64,000 nucleotides of DNA, from contig NZ_RSEB01000004.1 in assembly GCF_003933745.1 (NCBI RefSeq), forward strand, positions 124,001-188,000, given 5' to 3'. The DNA is from Glycomyces terrestris (lineage in GTDB: Bacteria; Actinomycetota; Actinomycetes; Mycobacteriales; Micromonosporaceae). The position numbers were made by a program, and so were the translations under genes. Positions within the stretch are counted from its first letter, which is position 1, and each line of letters begins with the position of its first letter. Under the pieces are notes generated by a model that was given only the letters and a program-made list of their open reading frames with translations, did not search any database and was not told the origin of the DNA. This document shows, in pieces, positions 1-8,581 of this stretch.

Positions 1-848
1 ATCCGGTCGCCGACGACGTGCACGACGAAGCCGCGCCGCCGCCCGCCGCCGGTCTCGACGGTGACGGTGCCCTTCATGCGGTACGCGCCCGCCGGCGGGT
101 GCTCGAGCAGGTCGAGGAGCGCGCCGGGGTCGACCGGGCCCGGGGCCCGCACGGTCACGGACCTGGCGTGCGCGTGGTCGGCCGCGTCGTGGTGGGCCTG
201 CCGGGCGAGCGCGGCGAGCGGCAGCTCGTCCTCGGGGTCGGCGGTCGAGGCGGTGTCGTAGACGAGCGCCGGGTCCACGCGGCCGTTCGAGGTGCGCACG
301 AGGTGGATGTCGGGGTTCACGGCCAGGATGCGCCGCTCGATGGCCGCGAGCGCGTCCTCGGCCCCGGCCTCGGGGAGCCGGTCGCACTGGTTGATGACGG
401 CGAGCGTGGCAGCCTTGAACCGGACCGGCGGCTGGTCGGTGCGGTCGACGGTGTTGAAGTGCTCGACGGCGTCGACCACGTCGACGACCCCGCCCGCGCG
501 GACCCGCTCGGCCTCGCTGAAGTGGATCATCTTCGCGATGACGCCCGGCTCGGCGATGCCGCTGGCCTCGACGATGACGACGTCGAGCCCGAACTTCGGG
601 TGCGTGAGCCTGTCAAGGGCCGCGTCGAGGCCGCTGAGGTCCTCGATGCAGCACAGGCAGCCGCCCGCGATCGAGACCGGTTCGTCGATCTGCCCGGTCA
701 CCAGTGCCGCGTCGACGTTCACCTCGCCGAAGTCGTTCACGATCACGCCGACGCGCGCCCCGGGCTGGCACAGCAGGTGGTTGAGCAGGGTCGTCTTGCC
801 CGCTCCCAGATAGCCCGTCAGGACGATGACCGGTACCCGCTGCTCCAC
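1..848 (-). CDS. CobW/COG0523-family GTP-binding metallochaperone (3' end cut by window)
   Basis: G3E-family P-loop GTPase, probably inserting or trafficking a metal ion. The protein opens VEQRVPVIVLTGYLGAGKTT, which is the Walker A motif of this family, and carries the family's metal-binding CxCC motif in GGCLCCIEDL near residue 70. DVVIVEASGIAEPG follows, and INQCDRLPE corresponds to the guanine-specificity NKxD loop. The C-terminal CobW_C domain begins around residue 230 and is cut by the left edge. The GTG start at 848 is preceded by GAGGGGG at good spacing. COG0523 members serve zinc, cobalt or nitrile-hydratase maturation; nothing here tells which, and no zinc-uptake gene or Zur site is visible nearby. 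Confidence 0.9.
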   Translation of the reverse strand, partial: MEQRVPVIVLTGYLGAGKTTLLNHLLCQPGARVGVIVNDFGEVNVDAALVTGQIDEPVSIAGGCLCCIEDLSGLDAALDRLTHPKFGLDVVIVEASGIAEPGVIAKMIHFSEAERVRAGGVVDVVDAVEHFNTVDRTDQPPVRFKAATLAVINQCDRLPEAGAEDALAAIERRILAVNPDIHLVRTSNGRVDPALVYDTASTADPEDELPLAALARQAHHDAADHAHARSVTVRAPGPVDPGALLDLLEHPPAGAYRMKGTVTVETGGGRRRGFVVHVVGDR

Positions 849-946
849 ACTGCCCCCTCGCTCGATCCGCCTGCGCCATGGGAACACACCGCCGACGGCC
901 GCCCGCGACCGCCCGGCCCGCTCGTGCCGGCGGTCGCCCGGCCGCC

Positions 947-1351
947 TCAGACCAGCCCGATCACCAGGGCCATCGCGAGGAACAGCACGAGCTGGTACGC
1001 GCTGTTCAAGACGGTCAGCTTCGCGGGTTTCAGCTCGAACGCGTTGTGCTGGAGCAGGGTCGACGCCGAGAACGCCAGCCACGCGACGACGCCGACGAGC
1101 AGCGCCGTCCCGACCGGACCGCCGCCGACCGCCTCCTCCGCGACCGCGGTCCCGACCGCCAGCCCCAGCGCCGTCACGGCGTTCGCGACCAGGAGCTGCG
1201 CCATGTTCCGGCGGCTCGCCCGCTTCGAGTCCGCCGGTGCGATCCCGGTCAGCCTCGCCCAGAGGTCCAGGAACGCCTTCCCGTACCAGACGCCCGCCAC
1301 GATCATGCCGACCGCGAGCGCGAGCGCGGCCCCCAACCAGTCGATGTCCAA
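947..1351 (-). CDS. DUF1761 family integral membrane protein
   Basis: A 134-residue hydrophobic protein matching the DUF1761 pattern. It has an N-terminal segment with GVWYGKAFLDLWARLTG, then three further membrane helices at roughly residues 50-70, 80-100 and 112-132. WYG followed by a short loop is typical of the family. The frame opens with TTG, preceded by AAGGGATGA. The nearby ATG inside that Shine-Dalgarno-like stretch is out of frame. Function is unknown. Confidence 0.8.
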   Translation of the reverse strand: MDIDWLGAALALAVGMIVAGVWYGKAFLDLWARLTGIAPADSKRASRRNMAQLLVANAVTALGLAVGTAVAEEAVGGGPVGTALLVGVVAWLAFSASTLLQHNAFELKPAKLTVLNSAYQLVLFLAMALVIGLV

Positions 1352-1420
1352 CCGCTCATCCCTTCACGCCGTCGAAGCGGCGCCGGGCGCCGCCGTACTC
1401 CCTCATGAGATCCCGCGCCG

Positions 1421-1693
1421 TCAGGCGGTGCCGAAGCGCTCGGCGGCCCTCGCACGGGCCTTCTCGGCCTCGACCTCGCGGTCGCGCGGCGGCGCGGTGG
1501 TCACGAGCGCGTCGAGGAGTTCGCGGGTCGCGGCGGCGACGGCCTCCACGGCCTTGTCGAACGCCTCCTCGTTCGCCTTCGACGGGTGGGTGGAGCCGCT
1601 GAGCTTGCGCACGTATTGCAGCGCGGCGGCGGCGACCTCCTCGTCGGTGGCGGGCGGCTCGAAGTTGAACAGGGTCTTGATGCTGCGGCACAT
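1421..1693 (-). CDS. DUF2277 domain-containing protein
   Basis: A 90-residue protein beginning MCRSIKTLFNFEPPATDEEV, the characteristic DUF2277 opening (MCRxIxxLxNFxPPAT). The middle segment ALQYVRKLSGSTHPSKANEE is also typical. The C-terminal half is a charged amphipathic helix. The reading frame stays open further upstream, but homology and the ATG at 1693 fix the start. Role unknown; it is predicted to be a small cytoplasmic helical protein. Confidence 0.88.
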   Translation of the reverse strand: MCRSIKTLFNFEPPATDEEVAAAALQYVRKLSGSTHPSKANEEAFDKAVEAVAAATRELLDALVTTAPPRDREVEAEKARARAAERFGTA

Positions 1694-1713
1694 GCCCCTA
1701 CGATGCCACGGGG

Positions 1714-2385
1714 CTACGACAGCGCCGGCCCGTTCGCGTCCTCGCCCCACGCCGCGGTGGCCGCGGCCCGCTGCTCCCACTGGCGGACGGCGCCGCCGCC
1801 GGGCTGCCAGCGTTCGCAGAAGTCGCGCAGTTCGCGGCAGCGCTCGACCATGGCGTCGCGCCGCTCGAGCCAGGGCGGGACCGGGAGCCCGTACGCGGCG
1901 TGGAAGTGCTCGACCTCCCGCGCGCGGGCGGGGTGGTGCGTCCGCATGATCCACTCGCACCAGGCGAGGTCGGCGATCCGGTCGCCGTAGCGGGCGAACT
2001 CCCAGTCGAGGACGGCCGTCACCGCGAACGTCGCGGGGTCGACGAGCACGTTGTTGGGTCCGAAGTCGCCGTGGACGAGGACGGTCCCGGCCGGGGCCGG
2101 GAGGGCGTGGAGGCGGCGCAGGACGGCGCCGCAGGCGCGCATGACGGCCGCCGCGTGCCCGGCCTCGACGAGCTCCTGGCCCTGCACGCCCGCGACGAAC
2201 CCGATCGTGAGCGACTCGCCGTCGCCGTCGAGCACCGGCGGCACCGGCACGGCGCCCGCGAGCCCGTTCAGGAACCGGCGCTCCCGCTCGAGCCGGTCGG
2301 CCGCGTCGGGGCCCTCGTAGCGTTTGACGACGATCCGGCCGTCGCCGACCGTGGCGTTCGTGTACCCGTGGGGGAGTGGCCGCAT
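1714..2385 (-). CDS. Aminoglycoside phosphotransferase (APH)-family kinase
   Basis: A 223-residue protein with the protein-kinase-like APH fold. IVVKRYEG (about residues 18-25) carries the ATP-binding lysine. VLVHGDFGPNNVLVD (around residue 105) is the catalytic Brenner motif with aspartate and downstream asparagines. VLDWEFARYGDRIADLAW near residue 127 carries the metal-binding aspartate. It is shorter than true antibiotic kinases, and such orphan APH proteins phosphorylate varied small molecules, so the substrate is unknown. The ATG at 2385 lies 74 bp before the stop of the regulator gene upstream on the same strand. Confidence 0.85.
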   Translation of the reverse strand: MRPLPHGYTNATVGDGRIVVKRYEGPDAADRLERERRFLNGLAGAVPVPPVLDGDGESLTIGFVAGVQGQELVEAGHAAAVMRACGAVLRRLHALPAPAGTVLVHGDFGPNNVLVDPATFAVTAVLDWEFARYGDRIADLAWCEWIMRTHHPARAREVEHFHAAYGLPVPPWLERRDAMVERCRELRDFCERWQPGGGAVRQWEQRAAATAAWGEDANGPALS

Positions 2386-2459
2386 CCCCTCATCCTCGCC
2401 GGGCCGTCAAGCGGGTTCCGCCGGGCCGCGTGCTCAGGGCCTGAACCGCACGGAGCGGG

Positions 2460-5252
2460 CTACCGCTCCCCGGCGGCCCGACCGCCCGGACCGCGGCCGA
2501 CCGCGGCCTCCCGGTCCGCCCGCAGCGCCGCGAGCCGCTCGCGCACGCCCGCGGCGCCGGGGTCGCGGAGCTCCTCGAGGAGTCGCACCGCCGCCTCCCA
2601 CGCCCGCGCCGCCGCGTCCCGGTCCTCGGTCGCGAGCCGGTTCTCTCCCAGGCCGATCAAGGCGACCGCCGCCTGCTGCTTCTCGCCGCACGCGAGCGAC
2701 GCGGCGGACGACCGCTCCATGCACTCGGCCGCCCGGTCGTGCCGCCCGCTCAGGGAGTGGACGAGGCCGAGGCTCTCCCACGCGCCGGCCGCGCCGGCCG
2801 GGTCGTCGAGCCCCGCGAACACCGCGATCGCCTCCTCGCAGCGGCGGAGCGCGGGCCCGAGCTCGCCGAGCCGGGCGAGGCAGTACCCGACGTTGTTGAG
2901 CGCCCGCGCCTCGCCCCAGGCCGCCCCCGCCTCCCGGTACAGGCGCAGGGACTCGACCGCGTGCGGCAGCGCCGCCGCGAAGTCCTCCTCGCCCGCGGCG
3001 AGCTTGCACATGACCGAGTGGACGCTCGCCTGCCCGACCCGCTGCCCCAGCGCCTCGTACCGGCGCAGCGCCTCCGCGAGGTGCCGCCGGGCCGTGCCGC
3101 GGTCGCCGTACCAGGTGTGCGCGGCCGCCAGGCCCTGCACCGCCATCGCCAGCGCCTCGGCGTCGCCCGCCCGGGTCGCCGCTGCCACCCCGGCGGCCGC
3201 GGTCGCGATCCACTGCGTCCCCAGGCCCTGCTTGCGCAGGTACGGCATGAGGCTCCACGCGATCAGCCAGGCGTGCGAGTCGAAGCCGCGGTCGCGGGCC
3301 GCCGCGACGGCCGCGGTGAGCACCGGGTGCTCCCGGTCGAACCACGCCATCGCCGCGTCCCGGCCCGCGTGCGCCACCGGCACCGCGCCCGGGGCCGGCT
3401 CCCCGATCGCGCCCGGCTCGCGGAACTGGTTCAAGAGGTCGGCGCCGCGGCGGGCGCCGTGCAGGTAGTGGTCGAGCAGCCGGCGCAGCGCCTCCCGCCG
3501 GCCGGCCTCGGACTCCTCGGCGGCGGCCAACTCGGCGGCGTACGCGGCGAGCAGGTCGTGGAAGCCGAACCGGCCCGGGCCGGCCTCGCCGAGCAGCTGC
3601 ATCCGCCGCAGCTCCATGACCAGGCGCCGCGCCTCCGGCACCGGGACCGCGGCGAGGCTCGCCGCCGCCTCGACGGTGAAGTCCGGTCCCCAGTGGAGCC
3701 CGAGCAGCCGGAACAGGCGCGCCGCGGCCGGGCCCAGCGCCCCGTACGACCACGAGAACACCGTCCGCAGATCGGTGTCGGCGTCCAGGTCCGCGAACGC
3801 GTCCAGCGCGGCCGTCTCCAGTTCCCCCGCGACCGCGGCGAGCGCGAACGGGCTCTCGTCGGCGCGCGCCGCGACGATCGACAGCGCCAGCGGCAGCCCC
3901 GCGCAGCCCGCGATGATCCGCTCCGCCGCCGCGTCCCCGCGCACGCGCTCCCCGAGCCGCCGCGCCAGCAGGTCGAGCGCCTCGGACGGCCCCACCGGCT
4001 CGACCCGGACCCGCAGGACGCCTTGGCGCGCGGCCAGACCCGTGAGCGGGGCCCGCCCGGTCAGGACCGCGGCGCACCCCGGCGCGCTCGGCAGCAGCGG
4101 CCGCACCTGCGCCTCGTCCCGGACGTCGTCGAGGACCAGCAGCAGCCGCCGGCCCGCGAGCACGCTCCGGAAGTGCGCGGCGCGCGCGTCCAGGCCCGTC
4201 GGGACCCGCGCCGCCGGCACCCCCAAGGCGTGCAGGAACTCCTGGAGGACCTCCGCCGGATCGCGCGGCCCGGCCGCGCCGAAGCCCCGCAGGTTCGCGT
4301 ACAGCGTCCCGTCCGGGAACCGGTCCTCGACCCGGTGGGCCCAGCGCACCGCGAGGGTCGTCTTGCCCACCCCGGGGAGCCCGTCGAGCGCGACCGCGAA
4401 CGCCGCGCCCCCGCTGCGCTCGAGCAGCTCGTCGAGGCGCGCGATCGCGTCGGCCCGCCCCGCGAACGCCGCCAGGTCGCCCGGCAGCTGCCGGGGGACC
4501 GGCTCGCCGCGGCGCCCCCCGGGCGCGGCGAGCAGCCGCTGGAACTCGCGCTGCAACTCGGGACCGGGATCGACGCCCAGCTCCTCGCGCAGCACGGTCC
4601 TGGTGCGATGGAACGTCTCGACGGCCTCCGCGCCCCGTCCGGCCGCGTCCAGCGCGGACATGAGCAGCAGCGCCAGGCGCTCGCGCGTCGGATGCTCGGC
4701 CAGCAGCGCGGACAGCTCCGGGACCGCTTCACCCGCCTCCCCGGCCGCCAGACCGCACGCCACCCGGTCCTCGACGGCCGCCAGCCGTTCCTCCTCCAGC
4801 GCCGCGCACTGGACCCCGCGCCACCGCTCGGCCGGCAGGTCGGCCAGCGCCGGGCCCCGCCACAGCGCCAGCGCCGCCGCGAGCAGCCCGCGCGCCTCCG
4901 CGGGCGCCGCCCCGCGGGCCCGGGCGACCAGGTCCCGGAACCGGTACAGGTCCACCCGGTCCCGCGCGCACGACAACCGCCAGCCGCTCCCGACCGTCTC
5001 CAACCGCACCGACGGGTCCGCGGCGAGGAGGCGCCGCAGCCGCGTCACGTAGACCCGCAGCGTGTTCTGCGCCGACCGCGGCGGCTCGGCCGGCCACAGC
5101 GCCGCCGTCAACCGGTCCGCGCTCACCACCCGCCCGAGGTCCAGGAGCAGGGCCGCCAGCACGCAGCGCTGCTGCGCCGTCGTCGGCTCCAGCACCCGCC
5201 CGCCGTGCCGCGCCTCGACCGGCCCGAGCAGCCGGAACTCCAAGCCGGCCAT
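2460..5252 (-). CDS. AfsR/SARP-family transcriptional regulator with NB-ARC and TPR domains
   Basis: About 930 residues. The N-terminus (MAGLEFRLLGPVEARHGG) is an OmpR-type winged helix to about residue 95, with ALWPAEPPRSAQNTLRVYVT as the recognition region. It is followed by a bacterial transcriptional activator domain (about 95-240, with LREELGVDPGPELQ). An NB-ARC ATPase follows: GLPGVGKTTLA is Walker A, LLLVLDDVRD Walker B, and GCAGLPLALSIVAARA the GLPL motif. TPR repeats fill residues about 680-910. This is the AfsR layout, which activates secondary metabolism or development in actinomycetes. The ATG at 5252 has AAGGGGG upstream, and an in-frame extension has none. No biosynthetic cluster lies beside it, so its targets are unknown. 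Confidence 0.92.
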   Translation of the reverse strand: MAGLEFRLLGPVEARHGGRVLEPTTAQQRCVLAALLLDLGRVVSADRLTAALWPAEPPRSAQNTLRVYVTRLRRLLAADPSVRLETVGSGWRLSCARDRVDLYRFRDLVARARGAAPAEARGLLAAALALWRGPALADLPAERWRGVQCAALEEERLAAVEDRVACGLAAGEAGEAVPELSALLAEHPTRERLALLLMSALDAAGRGAEAVETFHRTRTVLREELGVDPGPELQREFQRLLAAPGGRRGEPVPRQLPGDLAAFAGRADAIARLDELLERSGGAAFAVALDGLPGVGKTTLAVRWAHRVEDRFPDGTLYANLRGFGAAGPRDPAEVLQEFLHALGVPAARVPTGLDARAAHFRSVLAGRRLLLVLDDVRDEAQVRPLLPSAPGCAAVLTGRAPLTGLAARQGVLRVRVEPVGPSEALDLLARRLGERVRGDAAAERIIAGCAGLPLALSIVAARADESPFALAAVAGELETAALDAFADLDADTDLRTVFSWSYGALGPAAARLFRLLGLHWGPDFTVEAAASLAAVPVPEARRLVMELRRMQLLGEAGPGRFGFHDLLAAYAAELAAAEESEAGRREALRRLLDHYLHGARRGADLLNQFREPGAIGEPAPGAVPVAHAGRDAAMAWFDREHPVLTAAVAAARDRGFDSHAWLIAWSLMPYLRKQGLGTQWIATAAAGVAAATRAGDAEALAMAVQGLAAAHTWYGDRGTARRHLAEALRRYEALGQRVGQASVHSVMCKLAAGEEDFAAALPHAVESLRLYREAGAAWGEARALNNVGYCLARLGELGPALRRCEEAIAVFAGLDDPAGAAGAWESLGLVHSLSGRHDRAAECMERSSAASLACGEKQQAAVALIGLGENRLATEDRDAAARAWEAAVRLLEELRDPGAAGVRERLAALRADREAAVGRGPGGRAAGER

Positions 5253-5346
5253 ACGAACCCCCTTGCCGCCGCGCACCCCGGCCCGCCCGCCGAGGTGCGC
5301 CACGATACCCGGTCGCCGCCCGCCGCGGCCCGCCGCCTCGGCGCCG

Positions 5347-6390
5347 CTAGGCGGCCGCGACCGCCGGCGGATTCAGCCGCGCGAAGCCCTCCTGCCGCTC
5401 GTACGGGTAGTACGGATACGGCGCCGTCTTCGCGCTGGCCCGGTCGAGCCGCGCCACCTGCTCGGCGTCGAGCTCCCACCCGACGGCGCCCAGGTTCTGC
5501 CGCAGCTGCTCCTCGTCCCGCGCGCCCACGATGACCGAGGCCACCGTGGGGCGTCGCAGCAGCCAGTTGATCGCGATCTGTGGCACCGACCTCCCGGTCT
5601 CGGCGCTCAGCTCGTCGAGCACGTCGACGACCCGGTACAGCGCCTCGTCCTCGACCGGCGGCCCGAACTGCGCGGTCCGGTGCAGCCGGCTGCCCTCGGG
5701 GACGGGGCTGCCGCGCCGGATCCTGCCGGTCAGCCGCCCCCAGCCGAGCGGGCTCCACACCAGCGCCCCCACCCCCTGGTCGATCCCGAGCGGCATGAGC
5801 TCCCACTCGTAGTCGCGGCCGACGAGCGAGTAGTAGACCTGGTGCGCGGCGAAGCGCTGGCGGCCGAGGCGGTCGGCGGCGTCGAGGCTCTTCTGGAGCT
5901 GCCAGCCGGCGTAGTTCGAGGCGCCGGTGTAGCGGATCTTCCCGGCCCGCACCAGGTCGTCGAGGACGGCGAGGGTCTCCTCGACCGGGGTGCGGGCGTC
6001 GAAGGCGTGCAGCTGGAACAGGTCGATGTAGTCGGTGCCGAGGCGCCGCAGCGCGGCCTCGACGGCGCGGGTGAGGTGGACGCGGGAGGACCCGGCGTCG
6101 TTGGCGCCCTCGCCGACCGGGAGGCCGGCCTTGGTGGAGAGGAGGACCCGGTCGCGGCGGCCCTTGACGGCCGCGCCGAGGACCTCCTCGGAGGCGCCGT
6201 CGGAGTAGACGTCGGCGGTGTCGAACATGGACATCCCGGCGTCGAGGGCGATGTCGACCATGCGGCGGGCCTGCGCCGCGCCGGTGTCGCCCCAGGCCCC
6301 GAACAGCGGGCCGGAGCCGCCGAAGGTGCCGGCGCCGAAGGACAGGGCGGGGACGTGGAGGCCGGAGCGGCCGAGGCGGCGGAGTTCCAT
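5347..6390 (-). CDS. Aldo/keto reductase
   Basis: A 347-residue (beta/alpha)8 NADPH-dependent oxidoreductase. MELRRLGRSGLHVPALSFGAG is the family N-terminus, MSMFDTADVYSDGASEEVLG carries the catalytic Asp and Tyr, STKAGL the Lys, and DYIDLFQLHAFD corresponds to the catalytic His strand (LYQLHxxD). PTVASVIVGARDEEQLRQN is the C-terminal cofactor-phosphate site. It belongs to the AKR11/12-like bacterial oxidoreductases; the substrate is unknown. It is divergent from a TetR gene, and the 89-bp spacer carries palindromes, so the TetR protein most likely represses it. The last bases of its promoter overlap a GGAAC-TGTG-GTTCC repeat. Confidence 0.92.
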   Translation of the reverse strand: MELRRLGRSGLHVPALSFGAGTFGGSGPLFGAWGDTGAAQARRMVDIALDAGMSMFDTADVYSDGASEEVLGAAVKGRRDRVLLSTKAGLPVGEGANDAGSSRVHLTRAVEAALRRLGTDYIDLFQLHAFDARTPVEETLAVLDDLVRAGKIRYTGASNYAGWQLQKSLDAADRLGRQRFAAHQVYYSLVGRDYEWELMPLGIDQGVGALVWSPLGWGRLTGRIRRGSPVPEGSRLHRTAQFGPPVEDEALYRVVDVLDELSAETGRSVPQIAINWLLRRPTVASVIVGARDEEQLRQNLGAVGWELDAEQVARLDRASAKTAPYPYYPYERQEGFARLNPPAVAAA

Positions 6391-6407
6391 GGGAGATCCC
6401 TTCTAAA

Positions 6408-6425
6408 GGAACTGTGGTTCCATTA
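6408..6425. promoter_or_regulatory. Candidate TetR operator, aldo/keto reductase side
   Basis: A perfect 5-bp inverted repeat, GGAAC-TGTG-GTTCC, followed by ATTA. It lies 18 bp upstream of the aldo/keto reductase start. The 18-bp block is 13/18 identical to the block at 6463-6480, which touches the TetR start codon. Confidence 0.6.
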
Positions 6426-6432
6426 ACGTGAG

Positions 6433-6450
6433 GTCTAAGCTAGCTCAGAC
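6433..6450. promoter_or_regulatory. 18-bp near-perfect palindrome between the aldo/keto reductase and TetR genes
   Basis: GTCTAAGCTAGCTCAGAC matches its own reverse complement at 16 of 18 positions. It sits centrally in the divergent spacer between the two related blocks at 6408-6425 and 6463-6480, so it could be an additional operator or part of the overlapping promoters. Confidence 0.45.
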
Positions 6451-6462
6451 ACGACGCTTAAC

Positions 6463-6480
6463 GCAACTGGAGTCCCGTTA
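6463..6480. promoter_or_regulatory. Candidate second TetR operator overlapping the TetR ribosome binding site
   Basis: GCAACTGGAGTCCCGTTA is a diverged copy of the 6408-6425 block (13/18 identical) and contains the GGAG ribosome binding site of the TetR gene. Binding here would give autorepression. Confidence 0.5.
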
Positions 6481-7088
6481 TGAATGAGGTCACCGGCGCC
6501 CCCGGCACCTCCCGGCCCGGCGGGCGCACCGCCCGGGTCCGCGAGGCCGTGCTGCGCGCCGCCGGAGACGCCTTCGCGGACAAGGGCATCGGCGGTGTGG
6601 ACCTCGGCGAGGTGGCCCGCCGCGCGGGCGTCGGCAAGACCACCGTCTACCGCCGCTGGGGCACCGTCCCGGGCCTGGTCGCCGACATGCTCGCCGAGAT
6701 GGCCGAGTCGTCGCTGCCGCGCGCCCGCACCGGCGACCTCGACGCCGACCTGGCCGCGCTCGCCTCGCTCATCCTCGCCACGCTCACCGACGCGCGCCAG
6801 GGGCCCCTGTTCAAGGCCGTCATCGCCGCGGCGGCCTCCGACGCGCAGACCGCCGCGGCCCTGCACCGCTTCTACCGCGTGCGCATCGACGAGTGGTCCC
6901 CGTGCGTGGACGAGGCCGTCGCCCGCGGCGATCTCCCCGCGGGGACCGACGCCGACGAGGTGATCCGCGCGCTCTCGGCCCCGCTCTACTACCGGTTCCT
7001 CGTCAGCGGCGACCCGCTCGACGAGGCCGCCGCGGCGCGGGCCGCGGCCGCGACCGCCGCGGCCGCCCGCGCCGGCGCGTACACCTGA
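6480..7088 (+). CDS. TetR/AcrR-family transcriptional regulator
   Basis: A 202-residue regulator. The helix-turn-helix is at about residues 20-65 (AAGDAFADKGIGGVDLGEVA, then RRAGVGKTTVYRRWG). The C-terminal ligand-binding domain ends in an Ala-rich helix, with ALSAPLYYRFLVSGDPLDE as a typical TetR_C_11/33-like segment. GGAG lies 8 bp upstream of the ATG; a second ATG 4 bp later is out of frame. It is divergent from the aldo/keto reductase and separated from it by palindromic sites. I infer that it represses both itself and the reductase; the inducer is unknown. Confidence 0.9.
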   Translation: MNEVTGAPGTSRPGGRTARVREAVLRAAGDAFADKGIGGVDLGEVARRAGVGKTTVYRRWGTVPGLVADMLAEMAESSLPRARTGDLDADLAALASLILATLTDARQGPLFKAVIAAAASDAQTAAALHRFYRVRIDEWSPCVDEAVARGDLPAGTDADEVIRALSAPLYYRFLVSGDPLDEAAAARAAAATAAAARAGAYT

Positions 7089-7109
7089 GACGATCCCTTG
7101 AGGATGACG

Positions 7110-7149
7110 GGCCTCGAGAGGCCGCGCGCCGGGCCGGGCCACGCCCGGC
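7110..7149. terminator. Possible bidirectional terminator between convergent genes
   Basis: Two hairpins: GGCCT-CGAG-AGGCC (7110-7123) and GCCGGGC-CAC-GCCCGGC (7133-7149). They lie between the converging TetR and phosphotransferase genes. There is no T-run, as is usual at this GC content. Confidence 0.4.
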
Positions 7150-7171
7150 GGCGGGCTCCGCACCCCTGGAG

Positions 7172-7906
7172 TCAGGCCAGGGCCGCGTCGAACACCTCGC
7201 GGTGCGCGTGCGTGAACGCGTGCTCCCTTCTGCTCCAGGCGATCCGCTCACCGATCTCGGCGGCCGTCGCCGCGGCGGCGCCCGCCCGGGCGGGGAACTC
7301 GGTCCAGAAGCGCACGTTCCGGGACTGGCGTTCGAGGATGCAGTCCACCAGGACCGCGCGCTCGGCCGGCTCCAGGCCGTACGCGTCGGCGACGAGGCGC
7401 ACCTGCTCCGCCTGGCGGCGCACCGGCACGGTCCGCTGCGACGCGACCGCCCAGGTCCAGGCGAGGTAGGCGACGTCTTCGAGCCGGCCGCCGGGCGCGG
7501 CCTCGGCGAAGTCGATGAACGCCACCGGCACGCCGTCGCGGAAGACCGCGTTGTTCGGGCCCGGGTCGTGGTGGCAGACGACGTCGAACCGGCCCGCCAG
7601 GGCGCTGCCGCGGGTCGCGTCGTGCATCGCCCGCAGCAGGGCGGCGGCCGCCGCGACCTGGGCGTCCGACCAGGTCTGGAACCGCGCCGGCACGTCGCCG
7701 GGCAGGTACGACAGCAGATCGGCCCCCGCGGAGCGCCCCAGGTACCTCGGCGCGCCGGTGAAGCCGCGCTCCTCGAGCAGGAGGAGCAGCGCCGCCATGA
7801 AGTCGGAGCCGGCCCCCGCGGGCCGGTGCACGACGTCGCCGACCCGGGCGACGCCGGCGGCGACGCGGCCGCCGGCCAGCGGCACCGCCTCGGGCGACTC
7901 GGTCAC
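7172..7906 (-). CDS. Phosphotransferase-family (APH/choline kinase-like) protein
   Basis: A 244-residue APH-fold kinase. VVCHHDPGPNNAVF (around residues 110-120) is the catalytic loop, in which the usual HGD is HHD. VAFIDFAEAAPGGRLEDVAY carries the metal-binding Asp. The N-terminal lobe is short. The GTG at 7906 is 4 bp beyond the stop of the upstream lipoprotein gene, so translation is probably coupled. The substrate is unknown; it is only distantly like the APH protein at 1714-2385. Confidence 0.8.
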   Translation of the reverse strand: MTESPEAVPLAGGRVAAGVARVGDVVHRPAGAGSDFMAALLLLLEERGFTGAPRYLGRSAGADLLSYLPGDVPARFQTWSDAQVAAAAALLRAMHDATRGSALAGRFDVVCHHDPGPNNAVFRDGVPVAFIDFAEAAPGGRLEDVAYLAWTWAVASQRTVPVRRQAEQVRLVADAYGLEPAERAVLVDCILERQSRNVRFWTEFPARAGAAAATAAEIGERIAWSRREHAFTHAHREVFDAALA

Positions 7907-7910
7907 GGCG

Positions 7911-8546
7911 TCACTCGGCGGGCCTGAGGACCGGCGCGAAGGCGACCGCGTCCTCGGGGAAGTGCTCGGCCGCATACGCTTCCAGCTCGGGGCTGACCAG
8001 GAGGGTGTCGACGACCGCGACACCGGCCGCCTCGTCCGGGTAGCCGCCGAAGACGAGGGCCGGGAACCGGTCGACGAGCTCGTCGGTGATCGCCTGGAGC
8101 TCGGCCCCGCTCAGCTCCTCGGCGGGGTCCCCGATCTCGGGTTCGGCGTACTGGAGCTCGGGGTGCTCGGCGAGGTCGATCTCGTCGAGCGTCAACGGGT
8201 CCTCGGTGACGGTGAAGGCCTTGCCGTCGAAGGTCCCGGCGACGACGTACGTGCCCCACCGGACCCCTTGGGCCTCTTCGTGCTCGACCGCATCCCAGTC
8301 CCAGCCGGCGACCGGCGGGCCGCTGCACTGCGGGGGATACGACTCGGCGACGACCGCGCACAGCTCGGCGCTGTCGCGTTCGACGCCCTGGTACACCGTG
8401 ATCGACCCCCGGTAGACCACGTCCTCGGCCGCGGGGGCCGCCGTGTCGTCGCCGCTGCCGCCCGCGTCGGCGCCCTGGCCGCACGCGGCCAGCGTGAACA
8501 GCGCCGCGACCGGGAGGAGCCGCTGCCATGTCGTGAGTGCGTTCAT
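7911..8546 (-). CDS. Secreted lipoprotein of unknown function
   Basis: A 211-residue protein with a type II signal peptide: MNALTTWQRLLPVAALFTLAACGQG, with lipobox LAAC and Cys at about residue 22. A Gly/Asp/Ala-rich linker follows. The mature part is acidic, with no recognised domain; VYRGSITVYQGVERDSAELC and a second Cys suggest one disulphide. It is probably anchored to the outer face of the membrane. It is cotranscribed with the phosphotransferase gene downstream. Confidence 0.75.
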   Translation of the reverse strand: MNALTTWQRLLPVAALFTLAACGQGADAGGSGDDTAAPAAEDVVYRGSITVYQGVERDSAELCAVVAESYPPQCSGPPVAGWDWDAVEHEEAQGVRWGTYVVAGTFDGKAFTVTEDPLTLDEIDLAEHPELQYAEPEIGDPAEELSGAELQAITDELVDRFPALVFGGYPDEAAGVAVVDTLLVSPELEAYAAEHFPEDAVAFAPVLRPAE

Positions 8547-8581
8547 GGGGGTTGGACGCCGCGCCCGCGCCCGCGGTTCCC

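Noticed and set aside
2460-5252. Start of a secondary-metabolite cluster, because an AfsR/SARP regulator is present.
   Set aside because: No polyketide, peptide or tailoring biosynthetic genes flank it.
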